Shown: positions 31,485-41,403 of the stretch, piece by piece
How the letters are laid out: each line of letters starts with the position of its first letter
Numbering within the stretch: position 1 is the stretch's first letter
Source of the DNA: Skeletonema tropicum
Lineage: Eukaryota; Bacillariophyta; Thalassiosirophyceae; Thalassiosirales; Thalassiosiraceae
Direction: 5' to 3'
Assembly (NCBI GenBank): GCA_037178625.1
Contig: CM074129.1
Coordinates: 1,922,001 to 1,986,000, forward strand
Length of the DNA: 64,000 nucleotides
Notes under the pieces: model-generated
Databases searched by the model: none
What the model was told of the DNA's origin: nothing
The model's input: the letters and a program-made list of their open reading frames with translations, nothing else
Program-made: the position numbers and the translations under genes

Positions 31485-33928
31485 ATTTTGATCTTTGCTC
31501 CAAATAGCATGGTACGATATTCCGTGAGAGTGCTGACGATTGCCAGGAGCTCCTTCTCCATCGTTGTGTATCGAGACTGTGCCGCCGAGAGTCTTTTGGA
31601 GTAATACGCAACAGGGCGCCCGCCTTGAAGTATGGCTGCTCCCAGTTGATAATCAGAACTGTCCGTGTAGACTTCAAAAGGCTCATTGTGGTTGGGGTAG
31701 GCACACAAAGCATCACTTGCAATAACTTGTTTCACTTCCTGAAAAACTTTCTCTAATTCTGGAGTCCAAACGATCGGTGCTTTCTTCTTCTGAATACCGC
31801 GGATAAGTTGAGTGAACGGAGAGAGGAGATGGCTTCGTCGAGGCCAGAAGTCACGATACCAGTTGATGAGGCCCACAAGCGTTCGCACTTCGCTAGCGTT
31901 GGTAGGCCGTTTCAAATCAAGAACCGCTTGAACTTTCTTCTGCCAAGGTTGAATGCCATTCTTGGAGACCCAATGACCAAGGAAGTCCCCTTCTGCAATA
32001 CCGAATTCGCACTTCAAAGGGTTAACACTAAACCCTGCCTCTTCAAGGCGCCTGAACACTTCGTTGAGGGTGCGTGTATGGTCTTCCCAAGTATCTGACC
32101 ATATGGCGATGTCATCAATGTAAACTTCAACGTCATCTAAATCTCGAAGAACTTCCTCAATAACTGACTGCGCAAATGCTGGAGAGTTGCGGAGACCCAT
32201 AGGAGCTCTCGTCCAACGAAAGAGACCGAACGGTGTTGATATAGTGGTGAGGTCCTTAGCTTTGTCCGTCAATTCAAACGAATAGAACATCATGCTCAAA
32301 TCAAGTTTCGTCATGTACTGGAATCCCGAACGCTTTCGGATCAGGTCTTGGATGATAGGGAGAGTATAATCCTTGGGTTTGATGACCTTATTGAGCTCAC
32401 GTAGATCTGCTATGAAACGAACTTTGCCATCTTTCTTGGGAACAATAAACGAAGGCAGTCCCCATGCAGACGGGCCAGAGACTCTTTCAAGAACACCTAT
32501 GTCGATGAGACGCAGCAACTCCTTCTTGAATGTTTCCATATGGACTCGAGGAGTAGGGTAAGGCCGCCGAAAAACTGGTTGTGCTCCTGGTTGTAATTCA
32601 ATATCCATCTTGGCTCCTTTGTAGACATGAAGCTTGCCGTCGAAGAGCTTGTAATGCTTGCGTAACATCTCGCTGAGGTCCTGGCGCTGAGTCGGAGACA
32701 GATGCTGACAATTCTCTTTGATGACCTCATCCACATTTATCTCGTCATAGGTTGAATCAGCAATTGACGTAGCGAAAGAGTCGAGGTAGTTCAGATCGTC
32801 ATCTTCATCTTCAATGATGCATCCATCGATTGCTGCACTTAGTCGCTCCTTTGTAAAGTTGGAGTTCATTGGAATGCGCTTGCCCTGCCACCCGAGCTCG
32901 AGTCTTTCGTAATCAACTATTAGACCTATCTTCCGCAGGAAATCATTACCAAGTATCAAATCAAACGAACACTTGGCGTCAAAGACGAGGAACTCTTGAC
33001 TGTCAACGGTGAGGTTGGCATCGAATTCAGGGAACTTGATTCCTTCACCGAGGAGGGATCCAACTGGTGCATAGTTGCCTGCAATGGTATTACATATTGT
33101 TGTTTTTGATGGTTGAAGAAGGGCTGCTCCGGGTGGTAAAACACTACGGTGAGCCATCGATACGCTGCCACCGGTGTCAAAAAGGCACTTGAGGAAGCGA
33201 TTGGATTCGACTCCATTGACTGACTTGACCATAGCGTATGCAGTTGCCATAGGGACTGTTCTGCCTTTTGAATCTACTTGGAAGGTGATCTGAGGGTCAC
33301 TGAACTGAAATGACTCGAGGATCGCCTCAAATTGCTTGACTCGTTTGTCACAAATGCTTGGTAGCTGCAATGCTGCTCCCAAATCGACTAGTTCATTGCC
33401 GTAAGATTCAACGACTGTATCTGGAAAAATGTTGAAATCCCAAGCTTCCGCATTAGATTGGCCTGGGATTGGATCGAGCACGTGATATTCAGGACAATCC
33501 ACTCTCTGCGCTTCGATAGCGACTACTTCATTAGTGAAAGGAATGTTGTTGATGGTTGCAGCTAGTGCATCCTCCGCAAAGTGACTATTGAACAATTCGT
33601 TCAAGAACTCATCATCATGAAGTTGAGCGTCTGATGCGATGCGGTCGAGCATTGGTGCAGGGCTAGAAGCTGGCTGCGCTCTTGGATCCTTACATATCGG
33701 GACTCCACTATTCAAGCTGGGCTGTGCTTGCAGAGCGGCAGGAACTGTATTATTGTTCCCGCGGATGCAACATGGAAGTTGAACATCAATCGCGCTCGGA
33801 GGCTCTGAGGTCACGTTGTTGACATGATACTCAAGAGCAGCTGGGGCATTAGCATACCCTGTTACTTCTTCAAGGCTCGTAGAATAGATATCGATGAAAG
33901 TAGTGCAATTCCCAACAGGGTCGGCGTT
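31481..33928 (-). CDS. pol: Ty3/gypsy pol: protease, reverse transcriptase, partial RNase H
   Basis: Same frame as gag and open from the codon after the gag UGA; there is no AUG for about 100 codons. An aspartic protease site (CLFDTGGSVSMA) lies near residue 212 counted from base 33814, and reverse transcriptase follows with KKDGKVRFIADLRELN, KLDLSMMFYSFEL, PMGLRNSPA and the catalytic YIDD near residue 564. RNase H begins (VYTDSSDYQLGAAIL) but is cut off after LFGAKIKI, where the sequence joins the 3' LTR remnant. Integrase is absent. Tether (RT connection) sequence and domain order fit Ty3/gypsy. Confidence 0.9.
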   Translation of the reverse strand, partial: NADPVGNCTTFIDIYSTSLEEVTGYANAPAALEYHVNNVTSEPPSAIDVQLPCCIRGNNNTVPAALQAQPSLNSGVPICKDPRAQPASSPAPMLDRIASDAQLHDDEFLNELFNSHFAEDALAATINNIPFTNEVVAIEAQRVDCPEYHVLDPIPGQSNAEAWDFNIFPDTVVESYGNELVDLGAALQLPSICDKRVKQFEAILESFQFSDPQITFQVDSKGRTVPMATAYAMVKSVNGVESNRFLKCLFDTGGSVSMAHRSVLPPGAALLQPSKTTICNTIAGNYAPVGSLLGEGIKFPEFDANLTVDSQEFLVFDAKCSFDLILGNDFLRKIGLIVDYERLELGWQGKRIPMNSNFTKERLSAAIDGCIIEDEDDDLNYLDSFATSIADSTYDEINVDEVIKENCQHLSPTQRQDLSEMLRKHYKLFDGKLHVYKGAKMDIELQPGAQPVFRRPYPTPRVHMETFKKELLRLIDIGVLERVSGPSAWGLPSFIVPKKDGKVRFIADLRELNKVIKPKDYTLPIIQDLIRKRSGFQYMTKLDLSMMFYSFELTDKAKDLTTISTPFGLFRWTRAPMGLRNSPAFAQSVIEEVLRDLDDVEVYIDDIAIWSDTWEDHTRTLNEVFRRLEEAGFSVNPLKCEFGIAEGDFLGHWVSKNGIQPWQKKVQAVLDLKRPTNASEVRTLVGLINWYRDFWPRRSHLLSPFTQLIRGIQKKKAPIVWTPELEKVFQEVKQVIASDALCAYPNHNEPFEVYTDSSDYQLGAAILQGGRPVAYYSKRLSAAQSRYTTMEKELLAIVSTLTEYRTMLFGAKIKI

Positions 33929-33931
33929 TCA
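33929..33931 (-). other. In-frame UGA between gag and pol
   Basis: The codon TGA at 33931-33929 is the only stop separating gag from pol. The 38 codons that follow, down to base 33815, are all sense in the same frame. The next base is A (UGA-A). Candidate readthrough site. Confidence 0.75.
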
Positions 33932-35275
33932 GGCCTGATGAGGGACGAAGACTCGTTGACCTTGGGCATTAACTTGGATGGAATAAAGTTGCTGTTGAAC
34001 AGGTGCTGACGGAGCTGTTGCTGCAGACGTAGCAAACATTGGAGCTGGTTGCGGAGGTGCTTGGGGAACTGGAGCTGGAGGTAGTTGAGCAGGTTGTTGA
34101 GGAGCTACGAGGTAAGATCCATGTTGCTGTTGCGGGGGTTCTTGCTCGTTGCTCTTGAAACGACGCTCATAACCTTTCTTCCACCAATATGGGGCAGACG
34201 TCCTGGTTTTGCCTTGATAGAACTTCTCAGCAAGCTCCTTCTTGAAATTAGACCCGTTGAAACAATAGATACAGTCTTTCCACTTATGGTTGTGATCAGG
34301 ATGAATTGAACATTGCTTGGAGTGGAACTCCTTGCCGTTGTTGGTGTTGTTACTGTTGTTCCCATTGCCATTGCGACCGCTCTTATTGCGGTTATTCTTC
34401 TTCTTCTTCCGTTGACGTCGATCTTGGCCTCCATCTCCATCGGCTTCATCGTCATCGTCGTCATCCTTCCTCTTCCTCTTCTTCTCTTCTTGCTGTTGAT
34501 ACTTCTTTCGGACTTCCTTGCCGTAATCTCGAGACCACCAGGCCTCTAGATACTCCATTACGTCGGTCCATACAAGGGCGTTGTTACCATTACCTTGGAG
34601 GTCATAAACATCAACGTCCTTCTCATCTTGGAGGAAATCTTTGGCCTCCTCGGGGAGACCAAGCATCAGAGCAGTAGTCTTTTGCATATCGGAACATTGC
34701 GCTCCTATACGAGGCATCATCTCACTGTATCTCCAAAGTTCTGACATTCGATCCACGAAGTTGCTTGGTTTGACTGGTAGGTTGAATTCCTTCTGGTGTT
34801 TGTACTGGATGCGAAGGATGTGCTGATCGAAGGCATCACCGGGGTTAGGATGTTTTGTCCACATGATGAAATAGGCACCAAGAGCATCCACGAAGTCCTG
34901 ATCGGTCGCTTGATTATTGTTATCCCAGTAGTCATGTCCCTCATCCATCAGCTTCCTCCACGTGTTCTTTGCAGGTCCATCGAGAAGCTTCCCGTAGTTG
35001 GCGAAGCGAGTGGCTGGGGCCCATTGACATTCATCCGCCATGTTGACGTAGGATTCGGCTTGGCCCAAGTAATGTTCAAGTTCCGTACTAGGTGCGTTAT
35101 CCCTGAACACAATGAAGTCTTCCTCAATCTTGCTTCCATCTGGGCGAAGTCCATAGATCCTTTTACTTCCGAAACGAGGCATCTCCCTGAGCGCTGCTGC
35201 ACTTTTGGAGGTGAGTTCGTTCCGAGCGTACCTGGTATGAAACAACCATGCGTTCTTTGATTTGTAGGTATTCAT
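33929..35275 (-). CDS. gag: Ty3/gypsy gag
   Basis: 448 residues from ATG 35275, 51 nt inside the 5' LTR boundary. The N-terminal half is capsid-like (for example FVDRMSELWRYSEMMPRIG), followed by a long Lys/Asp/Asn-rich low-complexity stretch. A Cys/His cluster (CSIHPDHNHKWKDCIYC) takes the place of a classical zinc knuckle, and the tail is Pro/Gln/Ala-rich. Ends at a UGA that is in frame with pol. Confidence 0.85.
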   Translation of the reverse strand: MNTYKSKNAWLFHTRYARNELTSKSAAALREMPRFGSKRIYGLRPDGSKIEEDFIVFRDNAPSTELEHYLGQAESYVNMADECQWAPATRFANYGKLLDGPAKNTWRKLMDEGHDYWDNNNQATDQDFVDALGAYFIMWTKHPNPGDAFDQHILRIQYKHQKEFNLPVKPSNFVDRMSELWRYSEMMPRIGAQCSDMQKTTALMLGLPEEAKDFLQDEKDVDVYDLQGNGNNALVWTDVMEYLEAWWSRDYGKEVRKKYQQQEEKKRKRKDDDDDDEADGDGGQDRRQRKKKKNNRNKSGRNGNGNNSNNTNNGKEFHSKQCSIHPDHNHKWKDCIYCFNGSNFKKELAEKFYQGKTRTSAPYWWKKGYERRFKSNEQEPPQQQHGSYLVAPQQPAQLPPAPVPQAPPQPAPMFATSAATAPSAPVQQQLYSIQVNAQGQRVFVPHQA

Positions 35276-35326
35276 TTTGTACGTAGTTTTTCTTCTTGGT
35301 TGGTTTATATGGGAGTATTAATACTG

Positions 35327-35558
35327 TGTCCAATCTAGCTAACAATTGAGCTTATTATTGATCAATAGATGTAACGAATAAAATTATTATAAGGATTACT
35401 TTACACTGAAGAATAAAGCAGCATCTCTCGTGAATGGACATGGATTGAGAGGGGCTGCTCTGTTTCGATCGTATCAAATGTTCCGATCGTACCAAACAAA
35501 GAAACGAGAAACACATATGAACAGATTGTATGTCCAGTCTACTGACGTGGATGTGACA
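35327..35558 (-). repeat. 5' LTR of the Ty3/gypsy element
   Basis: 232 bp, with plus-strand ends TGTCC and GTGACA. The inner boundary is set by the 12 bp shared with 31473-31484 and the outer boundary by the TCGAC target duplication. It should carry the promoter of the element. Confidence 0.75.
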
Positions 35559-35804
35559 TCGACAAGATAAAAATCTCAATCTAGACTCTCGCCGGTGATG
35601 GCTGTGCTCATTGTCAATTTTGACAAAACTAAAGCACTGAGGGCGTGGGAAACGGCCGTTCGGTGTTCCAATACTATGCTAGGGGGCGCCTATAACATTT
35701 CCCACGGTCTCATGGCACTATCCATTGACCTCATTTTTACTAGTAGACCACCATGGTGAGGCACTTTTGGTTCGGAGTTGTTGATCTTTGTTGATGGATG
35801 ATTA

Positions 35805-36015
35805 GGCGTGCCGGGATAGTGGGCGCTTTTCATGGTATGATGTGGGCGGCGCCCACGTGGGGCCCACAACTACACATAATCGGGTACAAATGAGCTCAAA
35901 TTGCCCGAATTCAACCCTTATATCGACCAAAAATCCCCAATATTCCCCGTTCAAGCCTCTCCTGCAACCATGGTGTGTTGTGGGCACGCCCACGCGCCCA
36001 CTATCCCGGTTTGCC
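35805..36015. repeat. TA-flanked MITE, family 1, copy 2
   Basis: 211-bp relative of 3804-4013 in opposite orientation, with terminal inverted repeats (GGCGTGCCGGGATAGTGGGC) and TA on both sides (35803-35804 and 36016-36017). Confidence 0.8.
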
Positions 36016-36126
36016 TATGGATGATGGACTGATGATGGATGAAATATGTTCCAGATCAAGTCTCCTGGGGGATGACCTAAACTGCTTTGTTGCTATTTTT
36101 CAACTAGAGATTTTATCAGCACAAAT

Positions 36127-37918
36127 ATATCCATAGTGAGTTTTTGGGGGTTATTTTGGCCGGTGATGGACTCAAGAGTCCATCACCAAAATACTAGTGT
36201 TCACCGTATAAAATAAACAGAAGCAGTTACACCATGGGAACCCAAATAACTGATGGACACTAGTACCCCATCACAAAACCACCATGCCGCTATCAGAAGT
36301 ACAACGCCATTAACACCAGCTACCTTACACCTACTGACCCCCCAATATTGTTCGTAGACCCATTTTTTACGTAGAATCGAATGGTGCAGTCGGAAGGTCT
36401 CGATACTTAGCGTGTGGCGACGTATTTGGTCACTAAATGGAAATTCGTTATAATTCGAGCATACGTCAGAGGGTCAATGTGGGTCAATTAATCCGTGTTA
36501 TCATGGATACCATGGAGTAACACCCCAGCATATCCTTCATGTGACTATCATAAATGAATGCCGCCGGTAATTTGTGGGAGATCATCCTTCGTAACTCCCA
36601 TTATTGAGGTTCTGAACACCATTACGGCACCCATCAAGATGCTGCAAGCGACTTAAATGTCTTCAATTAATATGATATCAAGGCTTACACGACAATATCT
36701 TATTATGAAATCCTACATCATGTATTTAATCTGCATGGGAGACTGTGGTTATGCTCATTTGAGGTAGTACATGCCAACAAAGTATCTCTGAAGATTTGAA
36801 TTACAGAGTACAGCTGAATAGGTCAACAGCATATTATTTATACTCTTTACAAAGTATTGTTGAAAACAGCACATTATTGAGTCATCATTAATGGGTGGGT
36901 AGTGTAGATGATCAGTTATTGCCATGACTATTGCCATTATACCGAAACAAGTTGACAGATTGTGCGTGTTATTTGAAATTATTCGAAATAAATAGCATCA
37001 TGTTTTTCAACAATAATGATTTGTTATTGGTAGTGTCAAGATGAAGGTCACCAAATTATTGTTCCCCCTAGCTCTTATAGTATAATAACATAGATTGTTG
37101 CCTGGTACAACGTCTCTCCCCATTTCATTGCGCCAGTAACCACCCAACAGAAGTTGTGGATAGCATTTTCATCTTTTTCAAATCAGGTAAATCCTCAAGG
37201 ATTATTTCGTTGACATAGCTTATGGATAGTCCAACCTGGCGGCAAATCCAAGCTGGTTATTGTTTTGATCATTGAGGGTGGCAGTATCAGTAACAGTGCG
37301 GCGAAACACCTTTAAATATAATGATGACATCGTCTGCAGCGTCGTCCGAGTTCACTTTTTTCGGCCATAATAACGTATCAACCGACACCGACGACCGCCC
37401 AACAATTCCGCCATGTTGCAAATACCTTCCTTATACATCATTAGACGATTTACGCCACGGCTTCCATTCATTTGTTGCGTTAGCCGCCCCAACATTTAAT
37501 GTGCATAAAAAATATCTTGTTGCGATCGATGTCCTCATTTTTCGACACTACACGCTATATTTTGAATAATTCGCCACCTGCAACGCCGACCGGCGGCTCT
37601 AACGAAAGCTGATAAGATGCGCTAACAGACTATCACCGGTTGCTGCAGTGGGTGGTCGCCCATGGGGTGTAGAAGTGCCATGATGTAGGCCATAGGAGTG
37701 ATTTGATGTATTATGTCAATGAGGGGCATGGGTTATTTACTACGCACCCGCTTACTAGACTCACTAGTGCCGCCGCTCAATATTTTTGCGAATCAAATTA
37801 TTTGAAGGATATTGGAAGGATGTACACTAGTAGTTTTGGCGATTTTTAGCGTTGGACTCCTGAGTCCATCAAAACCCGATGATGGACTCAGGAGTCCATC
37901 AAAACTCACTATGGATAT
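36127..37918. mobile_element. Putative terminal-inverted-repeat element
   Basis: Ends are inverted: ATATCCATAGTGAGTTTT at 36127-36144 against its complement at 37901-37918. Further matching blocks inside include GATGGACTC/GAGTCCATC palindromes and ACTAGTGT. The arms are about 80-100 bp with differences. The 1.6 kb between them has only short ORFs with no recognised domain. Confidence 0.55.
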
Positions 37919-38114
37919 TGGGGATAACCTACTCAAATCGTCACGCAGCCCATTCTTTTATGTGCCCTGCCTGGGTCGACTCTACTTAGTGTGACCGTTA
38001 GCATTTGAGAAAACCGCTGCCTGCAGGTTTGCATTCGCATCCAACTAGGTACACAAGGCTTTTTGCGTCTTTCACAAGATGAGAGACTGTACATAAGTAC
38101 ATAAACAAAATGTA

Positions 38115-38300
38115 GGCGTACTTATCGGGATAAAGGGCAAAGGGCCTCTGGGCGTGCCCGCAAAAAGGACTGGTTTGAGGTTTGGCTTGGAGGGAGATTT
38201 TGGGTCATATTTATTCGGGGATTTTTTCCTCATTTTTGCTCATTTTCACCTGATTTTCAACAGTGTGGGCCGGGCCCCATGAGAGCATCACCCACAAGCT
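38115..38300. repeat. TA-flanked MITE, family 1, copy 3 (degraded)
   Basis: Matches copy 1 through the middle (GGCGTGCCC, GGACTGGTTTGA, TTTTCACCTGATTTT), but the right inverted repeat is lost and the left one has diverged. Confidence 0.65.
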
Positions 38301-38326
38301 ATCGTTCTGGCGGGGCCGGAGTGATT

Positions 38327-38362
38327 CATACTTTAAGTATGGTCGACCATACTTTAAGTATG
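38327..38362. repeat. Pair of 15-bp palindromes
   Basis: CATACTTTAAGTATG occurs at 38327-38341 and 38348-38362, separated by GTCGAC-type sequence, so the whole 36 bp is almost self-complementary. Two further copies lie at 40782 and 40962. Confidence 0.85.
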
Positions 38363-40781
38363 GATCGCTCTACGAGGGTCCTACGTAGGAATAGTACGCA
38401 AAATTATTTTTTTGTAACGACATCGGCGAAGCACCACTGTCATGGTCAGCTGCATCTGATGGTCTGACGTCACGACTACCGTTAGTGACTCTATCCGGGT
38501 TTAGGCGTGACACCTTAAATCAGTCATTGACACGATCATTCCTTTGGATGATCATGCCTTTGATGCCTCTTTTGTTTGGCGGAAGTCCAAGTAGTCGAAG
38601 TGTACTGTTGACGCTTTGCTCACTTATTCTCTGTCAGTGAAACATCTCTCTAGTTTACATCAAGTTTTAACAATAAATACTTCTTTTCTTGGTGGATCTA
38701 CTCTTCTATTCATCGATAAGTCACTAGCTGACGAGTGGCAACTGTCACCAAAACCGTCCAGTACCGATAGGTCACTGGAGCTGTGGGAAGGAGCATCCAC
38801 GGCAAGTAGCGATCTATCACAACCACCATCCCCCACCATGACAGCCGCTACACTACTACGCCTATAACTATAATCAAACAATGAATTACAGTATAATACT
38901 TAGTAAACGAATTCTCCATAGTGTGTTCTCGACCGTCGATGCGTTGGTTGTATTGTATTTGCCCCCCCACGACGCCCCCTCCGCTGATTATAGGGCATAT
39001 CTTGTGCATTTCTACCGATGTGCCGCTCAATATCATGTATTAAACCGAAGGTAATACAGTAAGCCGACGCCTAATAATGCACAGTAGTCATTCCATATGT
39101 ATGATAATCAATAAACTGCGGCTAAAGTACGACATGCTGGCATCTATACTTGTCCTGATCCAACGATGCCATTGAAAAATATTTTTTTCATTTTCCAAAT
39201 CCGCCAACACTCCGCCACCATCAATACCGCTATATTATCACTCCCTCACCCGTTCCCTCAGCACCGACACGTTCCATATATATAGTACCGTTGTCCTGTG
39301 CATTGGTTTGGTGATTGATGGAGTTCATGGGTCGATTCTCCACCATATCCATCTGCACATCTATTATTCAAAATATCGCCCGCCTCGTCTCATTTCGACC
39401 ACCACAACGTCAATAATAGGCCGATCCGTATGGTTCAAAGACCAACGATCATCGCAATGGGTTAGGGATTGGACCCCTACGGTTTTTTGTGCGTATTTTT
39501 ATCGCGGTAGGAAATGGCGGGAGGGACAGAACCCGCAAATAGAAAGAGTAAGTAAGTACGTAATACTAGCTAACTTACTCGTAGAATAGATACCACCAGC
39601 AGATCTTGACCATTGTAGACCATGTTGTTGTCCACTGCAATAGGAGCCTGCGCTCTTTGCATAATGCTTCTATATCCAGAACCAATTATCATCAACGTCA
39701 GCAGGTATCATGGGCTTGCTATTACTATGATTTCAACTCATACTTTGCCCTCGATGGAGTTGATATTACCTCTACTTTAGTGTTGAAACATGCTGGAATG
39801 AAGATAAATCTTTGCATTATATGCAATTAGGTGCTCTGGGCAATGAAGTGTATACATTTCACAGTGCCTTATTGTACTTAATACTATTGTGGATGATCCG
39901 ATTGACGATCATGACACTTTATAATCAAATGGGCGTTGTTTCAGCGTAGTGAATAATTTTCACATTTATCCCCCACAAGTAGATATCATTCAGCATTCAC
40001 TGCACTGTCCATAATGAACGGCTACTTCCCACACAGCATTTCCCAATACCCCTCATTTCGCACTATTTTCGCCACAATCCAATATTTAAACATGAAATAA
40101 CACTAATCTTCTCCGTGTTTGCAGAAATAATACGCGCTTTTTTGAGTTGCCCTTCTGAAGACGACTTGTTGACTCATCATAACAGCGATAGTTGTGTCCG
40201 TTCCACAAGCCCAGAGCATCCATAATACTTTATTGTTTAATTTGGCTGCCCTCACTATCGTGTGCTGGCCATCTAAATCATTTCATTTGTCGATGATCTA
40301 CGATTAATTTTGTGGCCGAAAAATGACAATGAACGGCGATCATCGAATTCAGCATGGATACAAGCCCAAACCGAAGGAATACTGCCACCGAAACATCGCC
40401 ATATATACAAAGTATCATCGCGTGATGAAGGGGAGACGAGACGGACGTTTATGGTTGACGTAACCATCACCACAACTGCTTGGCGACGGCTGAAAAAGAT
40501 GATGGCCGGTGCCGTGTAATGAGGCTACACCACAACCCCACACACACTACCGTGGCCCAAACCAACGGTCAACATTGATCATATTGGTCCAGTTGATGAT
40601 CCTGATGTAGGGGTTAGACGGTTGGTGGCGTCTATGGCATCCATTAGCGGCACATTGCTAAGTGGGGTTATAACCCGCACATAGATTCTAAATGCGGGTT
40701 AGAACCCGCACATAGGGGTAGGTAGGGATATGAGCTGATATGAGCCTGTCATGGGATTGCTTTAGGGACCTACACAGAAAC
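38363..40781. other. Gene-free stretch
   Basis: Only short ORFs without domain features. A small repeat of the block AACCCGCACATAG occurs twice near 40670-40720. Confidence 0.4.
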
Positions 40782-40976
40782 CATACTTTAAGTATGAAGA
40801 GGTAAGTTTTTTTGAAGTGCATTTATTTCATTTGTATTCGGTCAAAAAAAAAGTGGTGATAGTCTTTTCTTATGTAAAATTCACCGTAGATTTCGATTCT
40901 GCCCTCATTTGCTTCTGAAAACGGTGTTATCGTCAAGTTATAAGGGTGTGAAAATAAAAATCATACTTAAAGTATG
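40782..40976. repeat. 195-bp interval bounded by the same palindromes
   Basis: CATACTTTAAGTATG at 40782-40796 and CATACTTAAAGTATG at 40962-40976 bracket an A/T-rich stretch. It could be a tiny element or paired binding sites. Confidence 0.6.
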
Positions 40977-41403
40977 AAAATCGGCGGTTTTTCGCGCCGG
41001 CCGCGCCCGAACGATATACTGGCGGGAAAAAAGTGGCACCAGTGCCAGGCACCCATCACAAATCTCATCACACCATGATGAAATAGCGCTAACTACGACT
41101 CTTCCCCCCACCACGGAAATGAATATAACCCACCGCCACCGTCATCACCCACCATAATTTTAACGCACTATCGAATGGTGTAATCACCAGTGCCGCGGCA
41201 GCGCCGTGTGATGCCGCATCAAACGCTAAAGTAGACATACACGACAGTCAGCATATTTCGCATCATTTCGGCATTACTGCTGGGAATCATGTGTACGGAG
41301 GAGAATAAATTCACAATCAATTGTTACTTGAATCGGTAATAGCATGAGAGAATCCGTATAGAAGTGAAGTGGGTGATACAATGATGCTCTATTAATTTCT
41401 ACT
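40977..41403. other. Spacer downstream of the transposase-like gene
   Basis: No gene is recognised and no obvious inverted repeat matches the region upstream of 44085. Confidence 0.35.

Larger units (their letters stand above)
31473..35558 (-). mobile_element. Ty3/gypsy LTR retrotransposon, internally deleted
   Basis: Minus-strand element of 4,086 bp with 5' LTR (35327-35558), gag, pol and a 12-bp remnant of the 3' LTR (31473-31484). The outer ends are TGT and ACA, the canonical LTR termini, and a 5-bp target duplication TCGAC flanks the whole (31468-31472 and 35559-35563). Everything from within RNase H to the last 12 bp of the 3' LTR is missing, including integrase, so the copy cannot move by itself. 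I did not find a clear tRNA primer-binding site next to the LTR. Confidence 0.85.

Noticed and set aside
37321..37569. 82-codon ORF in the 36-38 kb element
   Set aside because: No domain, no conservation signal visible and composition like its surroundings.
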